A DNA stretch of 64,000 nt from Megalopta genalis (GCF_051020955.1 NW_027476194.1:372001-436000); one strand, 5' to 3'. Positions 25,901-40,685 are shown, counted from the stretch's first letter. Translations and numbers: made by a program. The notes: generated from the sequence alone by a model not told the origin.

Positions 25901-28900
25901 CGAAACACATGAGTTAGCTTCAAATCAATGCGAAGTGCAAGGCTTATCTTCGAATCCATGCGAAGCAAATGGTTTAGCTTCAAATACTTGTGATATAAAT
26001 GATTTAGTCTCAACAGCATGCGAAACAAACGAGTTAGATTCAAATTCATGCTCAACACATGATTTAGCTTCAAATCAATGCGAAATAGATGGATTATCTT
26101 CGAATCCATGAGAAACAAATGGTTTAACTTCAAATACTTGTGATATACATGATTTAGCTTCAACAGCATGCGAAGCAAACGAGTTATCTTCAAATCCAAG
26201 CGAAACACATGATTTATCTTCAAATCAATGCTAAGTAGAAAACTTAGCTTCAAATCCATGGGAATCAAATCGTTTAGCTTCAAATACTTGTGATATAAAT
26301 GATTCAGCTTCAACTGCATGCGAAACAAACGAGTTAGCTTCAAATCCATGCGAAACACATGATTTAGATTAAAATCAATGCGAAGTAGAAGGCTTATGTT
26401 CGAATAAATGCGAAACAAATGATATAGCTTCAAATACTTGTGATATACATGATTTAGTTCCAACAGCATGCGAAACAAACGAGTTAGCTTCAAATCCAAG
26501 CGAAACACATGATTTAGCCTCAAATCAATGCGAAGTAGAAGGCTTAGCTTCGAATAAATGCGAAGCAAATTGTTTAGCTTCAAATACTTGTGATATACAT
26601 GATTTAGCTTCAACAGCATGCGAAACAAACGAGTTAGCTTCAAGTCCAAGCGAAAAACATGATTTATCATCAAGTCAACGCGAAGTTGTTGGCTTAGCTT
26701 CAAATCCATGCGCAACGAATGATTTAGCTTCACATACTTGAGAATATAAGTGATATAGCTTCAAATGCAGGTGAAACAAACGAGTTAGCTTCAAACCCAT
26801 GCGAAACACATGATTTAGCATCTAATCAATGCGAAGTAGAAGGCTGATCTTCGAATCCATGCGAAGCAAATTGTTTAGCTTCAAGTACTTGTGATACACT
26901 TGACTTAGCTTCAACAGCATGCGAAATAAACGAGTTAGCTTCAAGTCCATGCGAAACACATGATTTAGCTACAAATCAATGCGAAGTAGGTGGCTTATCT
27001 TCGATTCCATGCGATACAAATGGTTTAGCTTCAAATAATTGTGATATACATGATTTAGCTTCAACAGCATGCGAAACAAACGACTTAGCTTCAAATCCAT
27101 GCGAAACACATGATTTAGATTAAAATCAATGCGAAGTAGAAGGCTTATCTTCGAATCCATGCGAAACAAATGGTTCAGCTACAAATACTTGTGATATACA
27201 TGATTTAGCTTCAACTGCATGCGAAACAAACGTGTTAGCTTAAAATCCATGCGGAACACATGATTTAGCTTCAAATCAATCCGAAGTAGAAGGCTGATCT
27301 TCGAATCCATGCGAAACAAATGGTTTAGCTTCAAATACTTGTGATATACATGATTTAGCTTCAACTGCATGCGAAACAAACGAGTTAGCTTCAAGTCCAA
27401 ACGAAACACATGATTTATCTTCCATGCATTGCGTAGTAGAAGGTTTAACTACAAATCCATGCGATTCAAGTGATTTAGGTTAAAATACTTGCTATATAAT
27501 GGATTTAGCTTCAACTGGAAGCGAGACAAACGAGTTAGCTTCACATTCATGCGAAACACATGATTTAGATTCAAATCAATGCGAGGTAAAAGCTTTGTCT
27601 TCAAATCCATGCGAAACAAATGATTTAGTTTCAAATACTTTCGATATAAATGATTTAGATTCAACTGCATGCGAAACAAACGAGTTAACTTCAAATCCAT
27701 GCGAAACACATGATTTAGTTTCAAATCAATGCGAAGTAGAAGACTGACCTTCAAATCCATGTGAAACGAATAGTTTAGCTTCCAAAACTTTTGATATACA
27801 TGATTTAGTTTCAACAGCATGCGAAGCAAACGAGTTATCTTCAAATCCAAGCGAAACACATGATTTAGCTTCAAATCAATGCGAAGTAGAAGGCTTAGCT
27901 TCAAATCCATGGGAATCAAATGGTTTAGCTTCAAATACTTGTGATACACTTGATTTAGCTTCAACTGCATGCGAAACAAACGAGTTAGCTTGAAATCCAT
28001 TTGAAACAAATGACTTAGCATCAAATCAATGCGAAGTAGAAAGCTGACCTTCGAATCCATGCGAAGCAAATGGTTTAGCTTCAAATACTTGTGATATAAA
28101 TGATTTAGTTTCAACAGCATGCGAAACAAACGAGTTAGCTTCGAATCCATGCGAAACAAATGGTTTAACTTCAAATACTTGTGATATACATGATTTAGCT
28201 TCAACCGCATGCGAAACAAACGAGTTAGCTTCAAATCCATGCGAAACACATGATTTAGATTAAAATCAATGCGAAGTAGAAGGCTTATCTTCGAATAAAT
28301 GCGAAACAAATGATATAGCTTCAAATACTTGTGATATACATGATTTAGTTCCAACAGCATGCGAAACAAACGAGTTAGAATCAAATCCATGCGAAACAAA
28401 TGATCTAGCTTCAAATCAATGCGAAGAAGAAGGGTTATCTTCGAATCCATGCGAAACGAATAGTTTAGCTTCAATTACTTGTGATATACATGATTCAGCT
28501 TCAACTGCATGCGAAACAAACGAGTTAGCTTCAAATCCATGCGAAACACATGATTTAGATTAAAATCAATGCGAAGTAGAAGGCTTATCTTCGAATAAAT
28601 GCGAAACAAATGATATAGCTTCAAATACTTGTGATATACATGATTTAGCTTCAACAGCATGCGAAACAAACGAGTTAGCTTCAAACCCATGCGAAACACA
28701 TGATTTAGCATCTAATCAATGAGATGTAGAATGCTGATCTTCGCAATCCATGCGAAGCAAATGGTTTAGCTTCAAATACTTGTGATACACTTGATTTAGC
28801 TTCAACTGCATGCGAAGCAAACGAGTTATCTTCAAATCCAAGCGAAACACATGATTTATCTTCAAATCAATGCTAAGTAGAAAGCTTAGCTTCAAATCCA

Positions 28901-30182
28901 TGGGAATCAAATGGTTTAGCTTCAAATACTTGTGATATACATGATTCAGCTTCAACTGCATGCGAAACAAACGAGTTAGTTTCAAGTCCAAACGAAAAAC
29001 ATGATTTAGCATCAAGTCAACGCGAAGTTGATAGGCTTAGCTTCAAATCCATGCGAAACGAATTATGTAGGTTCACATACTTGTGAATATAAGTGATATA
29101 GCTTCAAATGTAGGCGAAACAAACGAGTTAGCTTCAAACCCATGCGAAACACATGATTTAGCTTCTAATCAATGAGAAGTAGAAGGCTGATCTTCGTATC
29201 CATGCGAAACAAATGGATTAGCTTCATATACTTTTGATGTACATGATTTAGCCTCAACAGCATGCGAAATAAACGAGTTAGATTCAAATCAATTCGAAGT
29301 ATAAGGGTTATCTTCGAATCCATGCGAAACAAATGGTTTAGCTGCAAATACTTGTGATATACATGATTTAGCTTCAACTGCATGCGAAACAAACGAGTTA
29401 ACTTCAAATCCATGCGAAACACATGATTTAGCTTCAAATCAATGCGATGTGGAAGGCTTACCTTCGAATCCATGCGAAACGAATAGTTTAGCTTCAAATA
29501 CTTGTGATATACATGATTTAGTTCCAACAACATGCGAAACAAACGAGTTAGCTTCAAATCCATGCGAAACACATGATTTAGATTAAAATCAATGCGAAGT
29601 AGAAGGCTTATCTTCGAAACCATGCGAAACGAATAGTTTAGCTTCAAATACTTGTGATATTCATGATTCAGCTTCAACCGCATGCGAAACAAACGAGTTA
29701 GCTTCAAATCCATGCGAAACACATGATTTAGCTTCAAATCAATGCGAATTAGAAGGGTTATCTTCGAATCCATGCGAAACATATGATATAGCTACAAATA
29801 CTTGTGATATACATGATTCAGCTTCAACAGCATGCGAAACAAACGAGTTAGCTTCAAATCCATGCGAAACACATGATTTAGCCTCAAATCAATGCGAAGT
29901 GGAAGGCTTAGCTTCTAACAAATGCGAAACAAATGGTTTAGCTTCAAATACTTGTGATATACATGATTTAGCTTCAACTGCATGCGAAACAAACAAGTTA
30001 GCTTCAAGTCCAAACGAAACACATGATTTCTCTTCCATGCATTGCGTAGTAGAAGGTTTAACTACAAATCCATGCGATTCAAGTGATTTAGGTTAAAATA
30101 CTTGCTATATAATGGATTTAGCTTCAACTGGAAGCGAGACAAACGAGTTAGCTTCACTTTCATGCGAAACACATGATTTAGA
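22956..30182 (+). repeat. Large tandem duplication, 7205-bp period, second copy
   Basis: Second copy of 15751-22977, including the nested pair (23157-25672 and 25648-28163). The near-absence of differences means either a very recent amplification or an assembly that wrote one locus twice. The copies separate at 30182/22977, where this copy goes on with GAGTCAAATC and the first with GATTAAAATC. Confidence 0.9.
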
Positions 30183-33100
30183 GTCAAATCAATGCGAGGT
30201 AAAAGCTTTGTCTTCAAATCCATGCGAAACAAATGATTTAGCTTCAAATACTTTCGATATAAATGACTTAGATTCAACTGCATGCGAAACAAACGAGTTA
30301 ACTTCAAATCCATGCGAAACACATGATTTAGTTTCAAATCAATGCGAAGTAGAAGACTGATCTTCAAATCCATGTGAAACGAATAGTTTAGCTGCCAAAA
30401 CTTTTGATATACATGATTTAGCTTCAACAGCATGCGAAACAAACGAGTTCGCTTCAAATCCATGCGAAACACATGATTTAGCTTCAAATCAATGCGAAAT
30501 AGATGGATTATCTACGAATCTATGCGAAACAAATGGATTAGATTCATATACGTGTGATATACATGATTTAGCTTCAACAGCATGCGAAATAAACGAGTTA
30601 GATTCAAATCCATGCGAAACACATGATCTAGCTTCAAATCAATGCGAAGAAGAAGGGTTATCTTCGAATCCATGCGAAACGAATAGTTTAGCTTCAATTA
30701 CTTGGGATATACATGATTCAGCTTCAACTGCATGCGAAACAAACGAGTTAGCTTCAAATCCATGCGAAACATATGATTTAGCATCAAATCAATGCGAATT
30801 AGAAGGGGTATCTTCGTATCGATGCGAAACAAATGGTTTAGCTGCAAATACTTGTGATGTACATGATTTAGCTTCAACTGCATACGAAAAAAAAGAGTTG
30901 GCTTCAAATCCATGCGAAACATTTGATTTAACTTCATATCAATGCGAAGTAGAAGGCTGATCTTCGAATCCATGCGAAGCAAAAGGTTTGGTTTCAAATA
31001 CTTGTGATACACTTGAGTTAGCTTCAACAGCATGCGAAACAAACGAGTTAGCTTCAAATCCATGCGAAACACATGATTTAGCATCAAATCAATGCGAAGT
31101 GGAAGGCTTATCTTCGAATCCATGCGAAACAAATGGTTTAGCTTCATATACTTGTGATATACATGATTTAGCTTCAACAGCATGCGAAATGAACGAGTTA
31201 GATTCAAATCCATGCGAAACACATGATTTAGCTTCAAATCAATGCGAAATAGATGGATTATCTACGAATCCATGCGAAACAAATGGATTAGATTCATATA
31301 CGTGTGATATACATGATTTAGCTTCAACAGCATGCGAAATAAACGAGTTAGATTCAAATCCATGCGAAACACATGATCTAGCTTCAAATCAATGCGAAGA
31401 AGAAGGGTTATCTTCGAATCCATGCGAAACGAATAGTTTAGCTTCAATTACTTGTGATATACATGATTCAGCTTCAACTGCATGCGAAACAAACGAGTTA
31501 GCTTCAAATCCATGCGAAACACATGATTTAGCATCAAATCAATGCGAATTAGAAGGGGTATCTTCGTATCGATGCGAAACAAATGGTTTAGCTGCAAATA
31601 CTTGTGATATACGTGATTTAGCTTCAACTGCATGCGAAACAAACGAGTTAGCTTAAAATCCATGCGAAACACATGATTTAGCTTCAAATCAATGCGAAGT
31701 AGAAGGCTGATCTTCGAATCCATGCGTAACAAATGGTTTAGCTGCAAATACTTGTGATATACGTGATTTAGCTTCAACTGCATGCGAAACAAACGAGTTA
31801 ACTTCGAATCCATCCGAAACGAATAGTTTAGCTTCTAATACTTGTGATGTACATGATTCAGCTTCAACTGCATGCGAAACAAACGAGTTAGCTTCAAATC
31901 CATGCGAAACACATGATTTAGATTAAAATCAATGCGAAGTAGAAGGCTTATCTTCGAATCCATGCGAAATAAATGGTTTAGCTTCAAATACTTGTGATAT
32001 ACATGATTTAGCTTCAACTGCATGCGAAACAAACGTGTTAGCTTAAAATCCATGCGGAACACATGATTTAGCTTCAAATCAATGCGAAGTAGAAGGCTGA
32101 TCTTCGAATCCATGCGTAACAAATGGTTTAAATTCAAATACTTGTGATATACATGATTTAGCTTCAACAGCATGCGAAACAAACGAGTTAGCTTCAAATC
32201 CATGCGAAACACATGATTTAGCTTCAAATCAATGCGAATTAGAAGGGTTGTCTTGGAATCCATGTGAAACGTATGATATAGCTTCAAATACTTGTGATAT
32301 ACATGATTTAGCTTCAACAGCATGCGAAAAAAACGAGTTAGCTTCAAAACCAAGCGAAACACATGATTTAGCCTCAAATCAATGCGAAGTAGAAGGCTTA
32401 GCTTCGAATAAATGCGAAACAAATGGTTTAGCTTCAAATACTTGTGATATACATGACATAGCTTCAACAGCATGCGAAACAAACGAGTTAGCTTCACATC
32501 CATGCGAAACACATGATTTAGCTTCAAATCAATGCGAATTAGAAGGGTTATCTTCGAATCCATGCGAAACATATGATATAGCTTCAAATACTTGTGATAT
32601 ACATGATTTAGCTTCAACAGCATGCGAAACAAACGAGTTAGCTTCAAATCCATGCGAAACACATGATTTAGATTAAAATCAATGCGAAGTAGAAGGCTTA
32701 TCTTCGAATCCATGCGAAACAAATGGTTTAGCTTCAAATACTTATGATATACATGATTCAGCTTCAACTGCATGCTAAACAATCGAGTTAGCTTCAAATC
32801 CATGCGAAACACATGAATTAGCATCACGTCAACGCGAAGTTGATGGCTTAGCTTCAAATCCATGCAAAACGAATGATTTAGCTTCACATACTTGAAAATA
32901 TAAGTGATATGGCTTCAAATGCAGGCGAAACAAACGAGTTAGCTTCAAACCCATGCGAAACACATGATTTAGCTTCAAATCAATGCGAAGAAGAAGTGTT
33001 ATCTTCGAATCCATGCGAAACGAATAGTTTAGCTTCAATTACTTGTGATATACATGATTTAGTTTCAACAGCATGCGAAACAAACGAGTTAGATTCAGAT

Positions 33101-33544
33101 CCATGCGAAACACATGATTTAGCTTCAAATCAATGCGAAGTAGAAGGTTTAACAACGAATCCATGCGAAACAAATGGATTAGCTTCATATACTTGTGATA
33201 TACATGATTTAGCTTCAACAGCATGCGAAATAAACGAGTTAGCTTCAAATCCATGCGAAACACATGATTTAGCTTCAAATCAATGCGAATTAGAAGGGTT
33301 ATCTTCGAATCCATGCGAAACATATGATATAGCTTCAAATACTTGTGATATACATGATTTAGCTTCAACAGCATGCGAAACAAACGAGTTAGCTTCAAAT
33401 CCATGCGAAACACATGATTTAGCATCTAATCAATACGAAGTAGAAGGTTGATCTTCGAATCCACGCGAAACAAATGGTTTAGCATCAAATACTTGTGATA
33501 CACTTGATTTAGCTTCAACAGCATGCGAAGCAAACGAGTTAGCT

Positions 33545-33573
33545 TCAAATCCATGCGAACACATGATTTAGCT
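33545..33573 (+). repeat. 29-bp A-module variant, right-domain type
   Basis: This A module is shortened to GCGAACACATG, missing one A of GCGAAACACATG. Further copies sit near 35210, 39918, 40820, 43520, 44420, 45680, 47335 (with CACGTG), 48835, 50783, 51985, 53486, 55437, 56692, 59847, 60898 and 62698, with a related GCAAACACATG form near 36678. I did not see it in the first 30 kb, so it marks the right domain. Each copy shifts the + frame by -1, and the 31-bp D modules shift it back by +1. Confidence 0.75.
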
Positions 33574-35319
33574 TCAAATCAATGCGAAGTAGGAGGCTTA
33601 TCTTCGGATCCATGCGAAACAAATGGTTTAGCTTCAAATACTTGTGATATACATGATTTAGCTTCAACAGCATGAGAAACAAACGAGTTAGCTTCAAATC
33701 CATGCGAAACACATGATTTAGCCTCAAATCAATGCCAATTAGAAGGGTTATCTTGGAATCCATGCGAAACAAATGGTTTAGCTTCAAATACTTGTGATAT
33801 ACATGATTTAGCTTCAACAGCATGCGAAACAAACGAGTTAACTTCAAGTCCAAGCGAAAGACATGATTTATCATCAAGTCAACGCGAAGTTAACGGCTTA
33901 GCTTCAAATCCATGCGAAACGAATGATTTAGCTTCACATACTTGAGAATATAAGTGATATAGCTTCAAATGCAGGCGAAACAAACGAGTTAGCTTCATAC
34001 CCATGCGAAACACATGATTTAGCTTAAAATGAATGCGAAGTGGAAGGCTTATCTTCGAAACCATGCGAAACAAATGGTTTAGCTTCAAATACTTGTGATA
34101 TACATGACATAGCTTCAACAGCATGCGAAACAAACGAGTTAGCTGCACATCCATGCGAAACACATGATTTAGCTTCAAATCAATGCGAATTAGAAGGGTT
34201 ATCTTCGAATCCATGCGAAACATATGATATAGCTTCAAATACTTGTGATATACATGATTTAGCTTCAACAGCATGCGAAACAAACGAGTTAGCTTCAAAT
34301 CCATGCGAAACACATGATTTAGATTAAAATCAATGCGAAGTAGAAGGCTTATCTTCGAATCCATGCGAAACAAATGGTTTAGCTTCAAATACTTATGATA
34401 TACATGATTCAGCTTCAACTGCATGCTAAACAATCGAGTTAGCTTCAAATCCATGCGAAACACATGAATTAGCATCACGTCAACGCGAAGTTGATGGCTT
34501 AGTTTCAAATCCATGCAAAACGAATGATTTAGCTTCACATACTTGAAAATATAAGTGATATGGCTTCAAATGCAGGCGAAACAAACGAGTTAGCTTCAAA
34601 CCCATGCGAAACACATGATTTAGCTTCAAATCAATGCGAACAAGAAGTGTTATCTTCGAATCCATGCGAAACGAATAGTTTAGCTTCACATACTTGAGAA
34701 TATAAGTGATATAGCTTCAAATGCAGGCGAAACAAACGAGTTAGCTTCATACCCATGCGAAACACATGATTTAGCTTAAAATGAATGCGAAGTGGAAGGC
34801 TTATCTTCGAAACCATGCGAAACAAATGGTTTAGCTTCAAATACTTGTGATATACATGACATAGCTTCAACAGCATGCGAAACAAACGAGTTAGCTTCAC
34901 ATCCATGCGAAACACATGATTTAGCTTCAAATCAATGCGAATTAGAAGGGTTATCTTCGAATCCATGCGAAACATATGATATAGCTTCAAATACTTGTGA
35001 TATACATGATTTAGCTTCAACAGCATGCGAAACAAACGAGTTAGCTTCAAATCCATGCGAAACACATGATTTAGCATCTAATCAATGCGAAGTAGGAGGC
35101 TGATCTTCGAATCCATGCGAAACAAATGGTTTAGCTTCAAATACTTGTGATACACTTGATTTAGCTTCAACAGCATGCGAAACAAACGAGTAAGCTTCAA
35201 ATCCATGCGAACACATGATTTAGCTTCAAATCAATGCGAAGTAGGAGGCTTATCTTCGAATCCATGCGAAACAAATGGTTTAGCTTCAAATACTTGTGAT
35301 ATACATGATTTAGCTTCAA

Positions 35320-36630
35320 CTGCATGCGAAACAAACGAGTTAACTTCAAATCCATGCGAAACACATGAGTTAGCTTCAAATCAATGCGAAGTGCAAGGCT
35401 TATCTTCGAATCCATGCGAAGCAAATGGTTTAGCTTCAAATACTTGTGATATAAATGATTTAGTTTCAACAGCATGCGAAACAAACGAGTTAGATTCAAA
35501 TTCATGCTAAACACATGATTTAGCTTCAAATCAATGCGAAATAGATGGATTATCTTCGAATCCATGAGAAACAAATGGTTTAAATTCAAATACTTGTGAT
35601 ATACATGATTTAGCTTCAACAGCATGCGAAGCAAACGAGTTATCTTCAAATCCAAGCGAAACACATGATTTATCTTCAAATCAATGCTAAGTAGAAAGCT
35701 TAGCTTCAAATCCATGGGAATCAAATGGTTTAGCTTCAAATACTTGTGATATACATGATTCAGCTTCAACTGCATGCGAAACAAACGAGTTAGTTTCAAG
35801 TCCAAACGAAAAACATGATTTAGCATCAAGTCAACGCGAAGTTGATAGGCTTAGCTTCAAATCCATGCGAAACGAATTATGTAGGTTCACATACTTGTGA
35901 ATATAAGTGATATAGCTTCAAATGTAGGCGAAACAAACGAGTTAGCTTCAAACCCATGCGAAACACATGATTTAGCTTCTAATCAATGAGAAGTAGAAGG
36001 CTGATCTTCGTATCCATGCGAAACAAATGGATTAGCTTCATATACTTTTGATATACATGATTTAGCCTCAACAGCATGCGAAATAAACGAGTTAGATTCA
36101 AATCAATTCGAAGTATAAGGGTTATCTTCGAATCCATGCGAAACAAATGGTTTAGCTGCAAATACTTGTGATATACATGATTTAGCTTCAACTGCATGCG
36201 AAACAAACGAGTTAACTTCAAATCCATGCGAAACACATGATTTAGCTTCAAATCAATGCGATGTGGAAGGCTTACCTTCGAATCCATGCGAAACGAATAG
36301 TTTAGCTTCAAATACTTGTGATATACATGATTTAGTTCCAACAACATGCGAAACAAACGAGTTAGCTTTAAATCCATGCGAAACACATGATTTAGATTAA
36401 AATCAATGCGAAGTAGAAGGCTTATCTTCGAAACCATGCGAAACGAATAGTTTAGCTTCAAATACTTGTGATATTCATGATTCAGCTTCAACCGCATGCG
36501 AAACAAACGAGTTAGCTTCAAATCCATGCGAAACACATGATTTAGCTTCAAATCAATGCGAATTAGAAGGCTTATCTTCGAAACCATGCGAAACGAATAG
36601 TTTAGCTTCAAATACTTGTGATATTCATGA
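35320..36630 (+). repeat. Left-type block embedded in right domain
   Basis: This stretch carries left-domain markers: the GAAGTGCAAGGC B module, the CCATGAGAAAC C module, the inserted base in GTTGATAGGC near 35845, and the CTTCGTATCC C module near 36008. The same series is found at about 21.6-22.6 kb and 28.8-29.8 kb (for example 29165 against 35979, offset 6814). It is therefore a transferred or left-behind copy of the left domain inside right-type sequence. It is not present in the second 6363-bp copy, which breaks off at 40685. Confidence 0.7.
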
Positions 36631-36799
36631 TTCAGCTTCAACAGCATGCGAAGCAAACGAGTTAGCTTCAAATCCATGCAAACACATGATTTAGCTTCAA
36701 ATCAATGCGAAGTAGGAGGCTTATCTTCGGATCCATGCGAAACAAATGGTTTAGCTTCAAATACTTGTGATATACATGATTTAGCTTCAACAGCATGAG

Positions 36800-39700
36800 A
36801 AACAAACGAGTTCGCTTCAAATCCATGCGAAACACATGATTCAGCTTCAAATCAATGCGAAATAGATGGATTATCTACGAATCTATGCGAAACAAATGGA
36901 TTAGATTCATATACGTGTGATATACATGATTTAGCTTCAACAGCATGCGAAATAAACGAGTTAGATTCAAATCCATGCGAAACACATGATCTAGCTTCAA
37001 ATCAATGCGAAGAAGAAGGGTTATCTTCGAATCCATGCGAAACGAATAGTTTAGCTTCAATTACTTGTGATATACATGATTCAGCTTCAACTGCATGCGA
37101 AACAAACGAGTTAGCTTCAAATCGATGCGAAACATATGATTTAGCATCAAATCAATGCGATTTAGAAGGGGTATCTTCGTATCGATGCGAAACAAATGGT
37201 TTAGCTGCAAATACTTGTGATGTACATGATTTAGCTTCAACTGCATACGAAAAAAAAGAGTTGGCTTCAAATCCATGCGAAACATTTGATTTAACTTCAT
37301 ATCAATGCGAAGTAGAAGGCTGATCTTCGAATCCATGCGAAGCAAAAGGTTTGGTTTCAAATACTTGTGATACACTTGAGTTAGCTTCAACAGCATGCGA
37401 AACAAACGAGTTAGCTTCAAATCCATGCGAAACACATGATTTAGCATCAAATCAATGCGAAGTGGAAGGCTTATCTTCGAATCCATGCGAAACAAATGGT
37501 TTAGCTTCATATACTTGTGATATACATGATTTAGCTTCAACAGCATGCGAAATGAACGAGTTAGATTCAAATCCATGCGAAACACATGATTTAGCTTCAA
37601 ATCAATGCGAAATAGATGGATTATCTACGAATCCATGCGAAACAAATGGATTAGATTCATATACGTGTGATATACATGATTTAGCTTCAACAGCATGCGA
37701 AATAAACGAGTTAGATTCAAATCCATGCGAAACACATGATCTAGCTTCAAATCAATGCGAAGAAGAAGGGTTATCTTCGAATCCATGCGAAACGAATAGT
37801 TTAGCTTCAATTACTTGTGATATACATGATTCAGCTTCAACTGCATGCGAAACAAACGAGTTAGCTTCAAATCCATGCGAAACACATGATTTAGCATCAA
37901 ATCAATGCGAATTAGAAGGGGTATCTTCGTATCGATGCGAAACAAATGGTTTAGCTGCAAATACTTGTGATATACGTGATTTAGCTTCAACTGCATGCGA
38001 AACAAACGAGTTAGCTTAAAATCCATGCGAAACACATGATTTAGCTTCAAATCAATGCGAAGTAGAAGGCTGATCTTCGAATCCATGCGTAACAAATGGT
38101 TTAGCTGCAAATACTTGTGATATACGTGATTTAGCTTCAACTGCATGCGAAACAAACGAGTTAACTTCGAATCCATCCGAAACGAATAGTTTAGCTTCTA
38201 ATACTTGTGATGTACATGATTCAGCTTCAACTGCATGCGAAACAAACGAGTTAGCTTCAAATCCATGCGAAACACATGATTTAGATTAAAATCAATGCGA
38301 AGTAGAAGGCTTATCTTCGAATCCATGCGAAATAAATGGTTTAGCTTCAAATACTTGTGATATACATGATTTAGCTTCAACTGCATGCGAAACAAACGTG
38401 TTAGCTTAAAATCCATGCGGAACACATGATTTAGCTTCAAATCAATGCGAAGTAGAAGGCTGATCTTCGAATCCATGCGTAACAAATGGTTTAAATTCAA
38501 ATACTTGTGATATACATGATTTAGCTTCAACAGCATGCGAAACAAACGAGTTAGCTTCAAATCCATGCGAAACACATGATTTAGCTTCAAATCAATGCGA
38601 ATTAGAAGGGTTGTCTTGGAATCCATGTGAAACGTATGATATAGCTTCAAATACTTGTGATATACATGATTTAGCTTCAACAGCATGCGAAAAAAACGAG
38701 TTAGCTTCAAAACCAAGCGAAACACATGATTTAGCCTCAAATCAATGCGAAGTAGAAGGCTTAGCTTCGAATAAATACGAAACAAATGGTTTAGCTTCAA
38801 ATACTTGTGATATACATGACATAGCTTCAACAGCATGCGAAACAAACGAGTTAGCTTCACATCCATGCGAAACACATGATTTAGCTTCAAATCAATGCGA
38901 ATTAGAAGGGTTATCTTCGAATCCATGCGAAACATATGATATAGCTTCAAATACTTGTGATATACATGATTTAGCTTCAACAGCATGCGAAACAAACGAG
39001 TTAGCTTCAAATCCATGCGAAACACATGATTTAGATTAAAATCAATGCGAAGTAGAAGGCTTATCTTCGAATCCATGCGAAACAAATGGTTTAGCTTCAA
39101 ATACTTATGATATACATGATTCAGCTTCAACTGCATGCTAAACAATCGAGTTAGCTTCAAATCCATGCGAAACACATGAATTAGCATCACGTCAACGCGA
39201 AGTTGATGGCTTAGCTTCAAATCCATGCAAAACGAATGATTTAGCTTCACATACTTGAAAATATAAGTGATATGGCTTCAAATGCAGGCGAAACAAACGA
39301 GTTAGCTTCAAACCCATGCGAAACACATGATTTAGCTTCAAATCAATGCGAAGAAGAAGTGTTATCTTCGAATCCATGCGAAACGAATAGTTTAGCTTCA
39401 ATTACTTGTGATATACATGATTTAGTTTCAACAGCATGCGAAACAAACGAGTTAGATTCAAATCCATGCGAAACACATGATTTAGCTTCAAATCAATGCG
39501 AAGTAGAAGGTTTATCAACGAATCCATGCGAAACAAATGGATTAGCTTCATATACTTGTGATATACATGATTTAGCTTCAACAGCATGCCAAATAAACGA
39601 GTTAGCTTCAAATCCATGCGAAACACATGATTTAGCTTCAAATCAATGCGAATTAGAAGGGTTATCTTCGAATCCATGCGAAACATATGATATAGCTTCA

Positions 39701-40685
39701 AATACTTGTGATATACATGATTTAGCTTCAACAGCATGCGAAACAAACGAGTTAGCTTCAAATCCATGCGAAACACATGATTTAGCATCTAATCAATACG
39801 AAGTAGAAGGTTGATCTTCGAATCCACGCGAAACAAATGGTTTAGCATCAAATACTTGTGATACACTTGATTTAGCTTCAACAGCATGCGAAGCAAACGA
39901 GTTAGCTTCAAATCCATGCGAACACATGATTTAGCTTCAAATCAATGCGAAGTAGGAGGCTTATCTTCGGATCGATGCGAAACAAATGGTTTAGCTTCAA
40001 ATACTTGTGATATACATGATTTAGCTTCAACAGCATGAGAAACAAACGAGTTAGCTTCAAATCCATGCGAAACACATGATTTAGCCTCAAATCAATGCCA
40101 ATTAGAAGGGTTATCTTGGAATCCATGCGAAACAAATGGTTTAGCTTCAAATACTTGTGATATACATGATTTAGCTTCAACAGCATGCGAAACAAACGAG
40201 TTAACTTCAAGTCCAAGCGAAAGACATGATTTATCATCAAGTCAACGCGAAGTTAACGGCTTAGCTTCAAATCCATGCGAAACGAATGATTTAGCTTCAC
40301 ATACTTGAGAATATAAGTGATGTAGCTTCAAATGCAGGCGAAACAAACGAGTTAGCTTCATACCCATGCGAAACACATGATTTAGCTTAAAATGAATGCG
40401 AAGTGGAAGGCTTATCTTCGAAACCATGCGAAACAAATGGTTTAGCTTCAAATACTTGTGATATACATGACATAGCTTCAACAGCATGCGAAACAAACGA
40501 GTTAGCTTCACATCCATGCGAAACACATGATTTAGCTTCAAATCAATGCGAATTAGAAGGGTTATCTTCGAATCCATGCGAAACATATGATATAGCTTCA
40601 AATACTTGTGATATACATGATTTAGCTTCAACAGCATGCGAAACAAACGAGTTAGCTTCAAATCCATGCGAAACACATGATTTAG
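36800..40685 (+). repeat. Second copy of the 6363-bp-offset block
   Basis: Matches 30437-34322 with few base differences, for example TTTATCAACG near 39511 against TTTAACAACG near 33148, and GCTTCACATCC near 40502 against GCTGCACATCC near 34139. The copies part at 40686/34323 (GCATCTAATC against GATTAAAATC). Beyond that point this copy follows the sequence 5611 bp upstream instead (34792-35300), so it is a mosaic of two source blocks. Confidence 0.8.

Larger units (their letters stand above)
30183..36799 (+). repeat. Start of right domain; first copy of 6363-bp period
   Basis: From about 30.4 kb the variant set changes: CTTGGAATCC C modules, GAATTAGAAGGG B modules, TATGATATAGC C modules and the GCGAACACATG 29-bp A module become common. 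Positions 30437-34322 recur at 36800-40685 (offset 6363, which is 212 modules plus 3 and agrees with six +1 and three -1 modules counted). Within the block 34040-34300 resembles 34792-35052 (offset 752). No gene is seen; the + strand register is open for 222 codons at 30988-31656. Confidence 0.8.
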
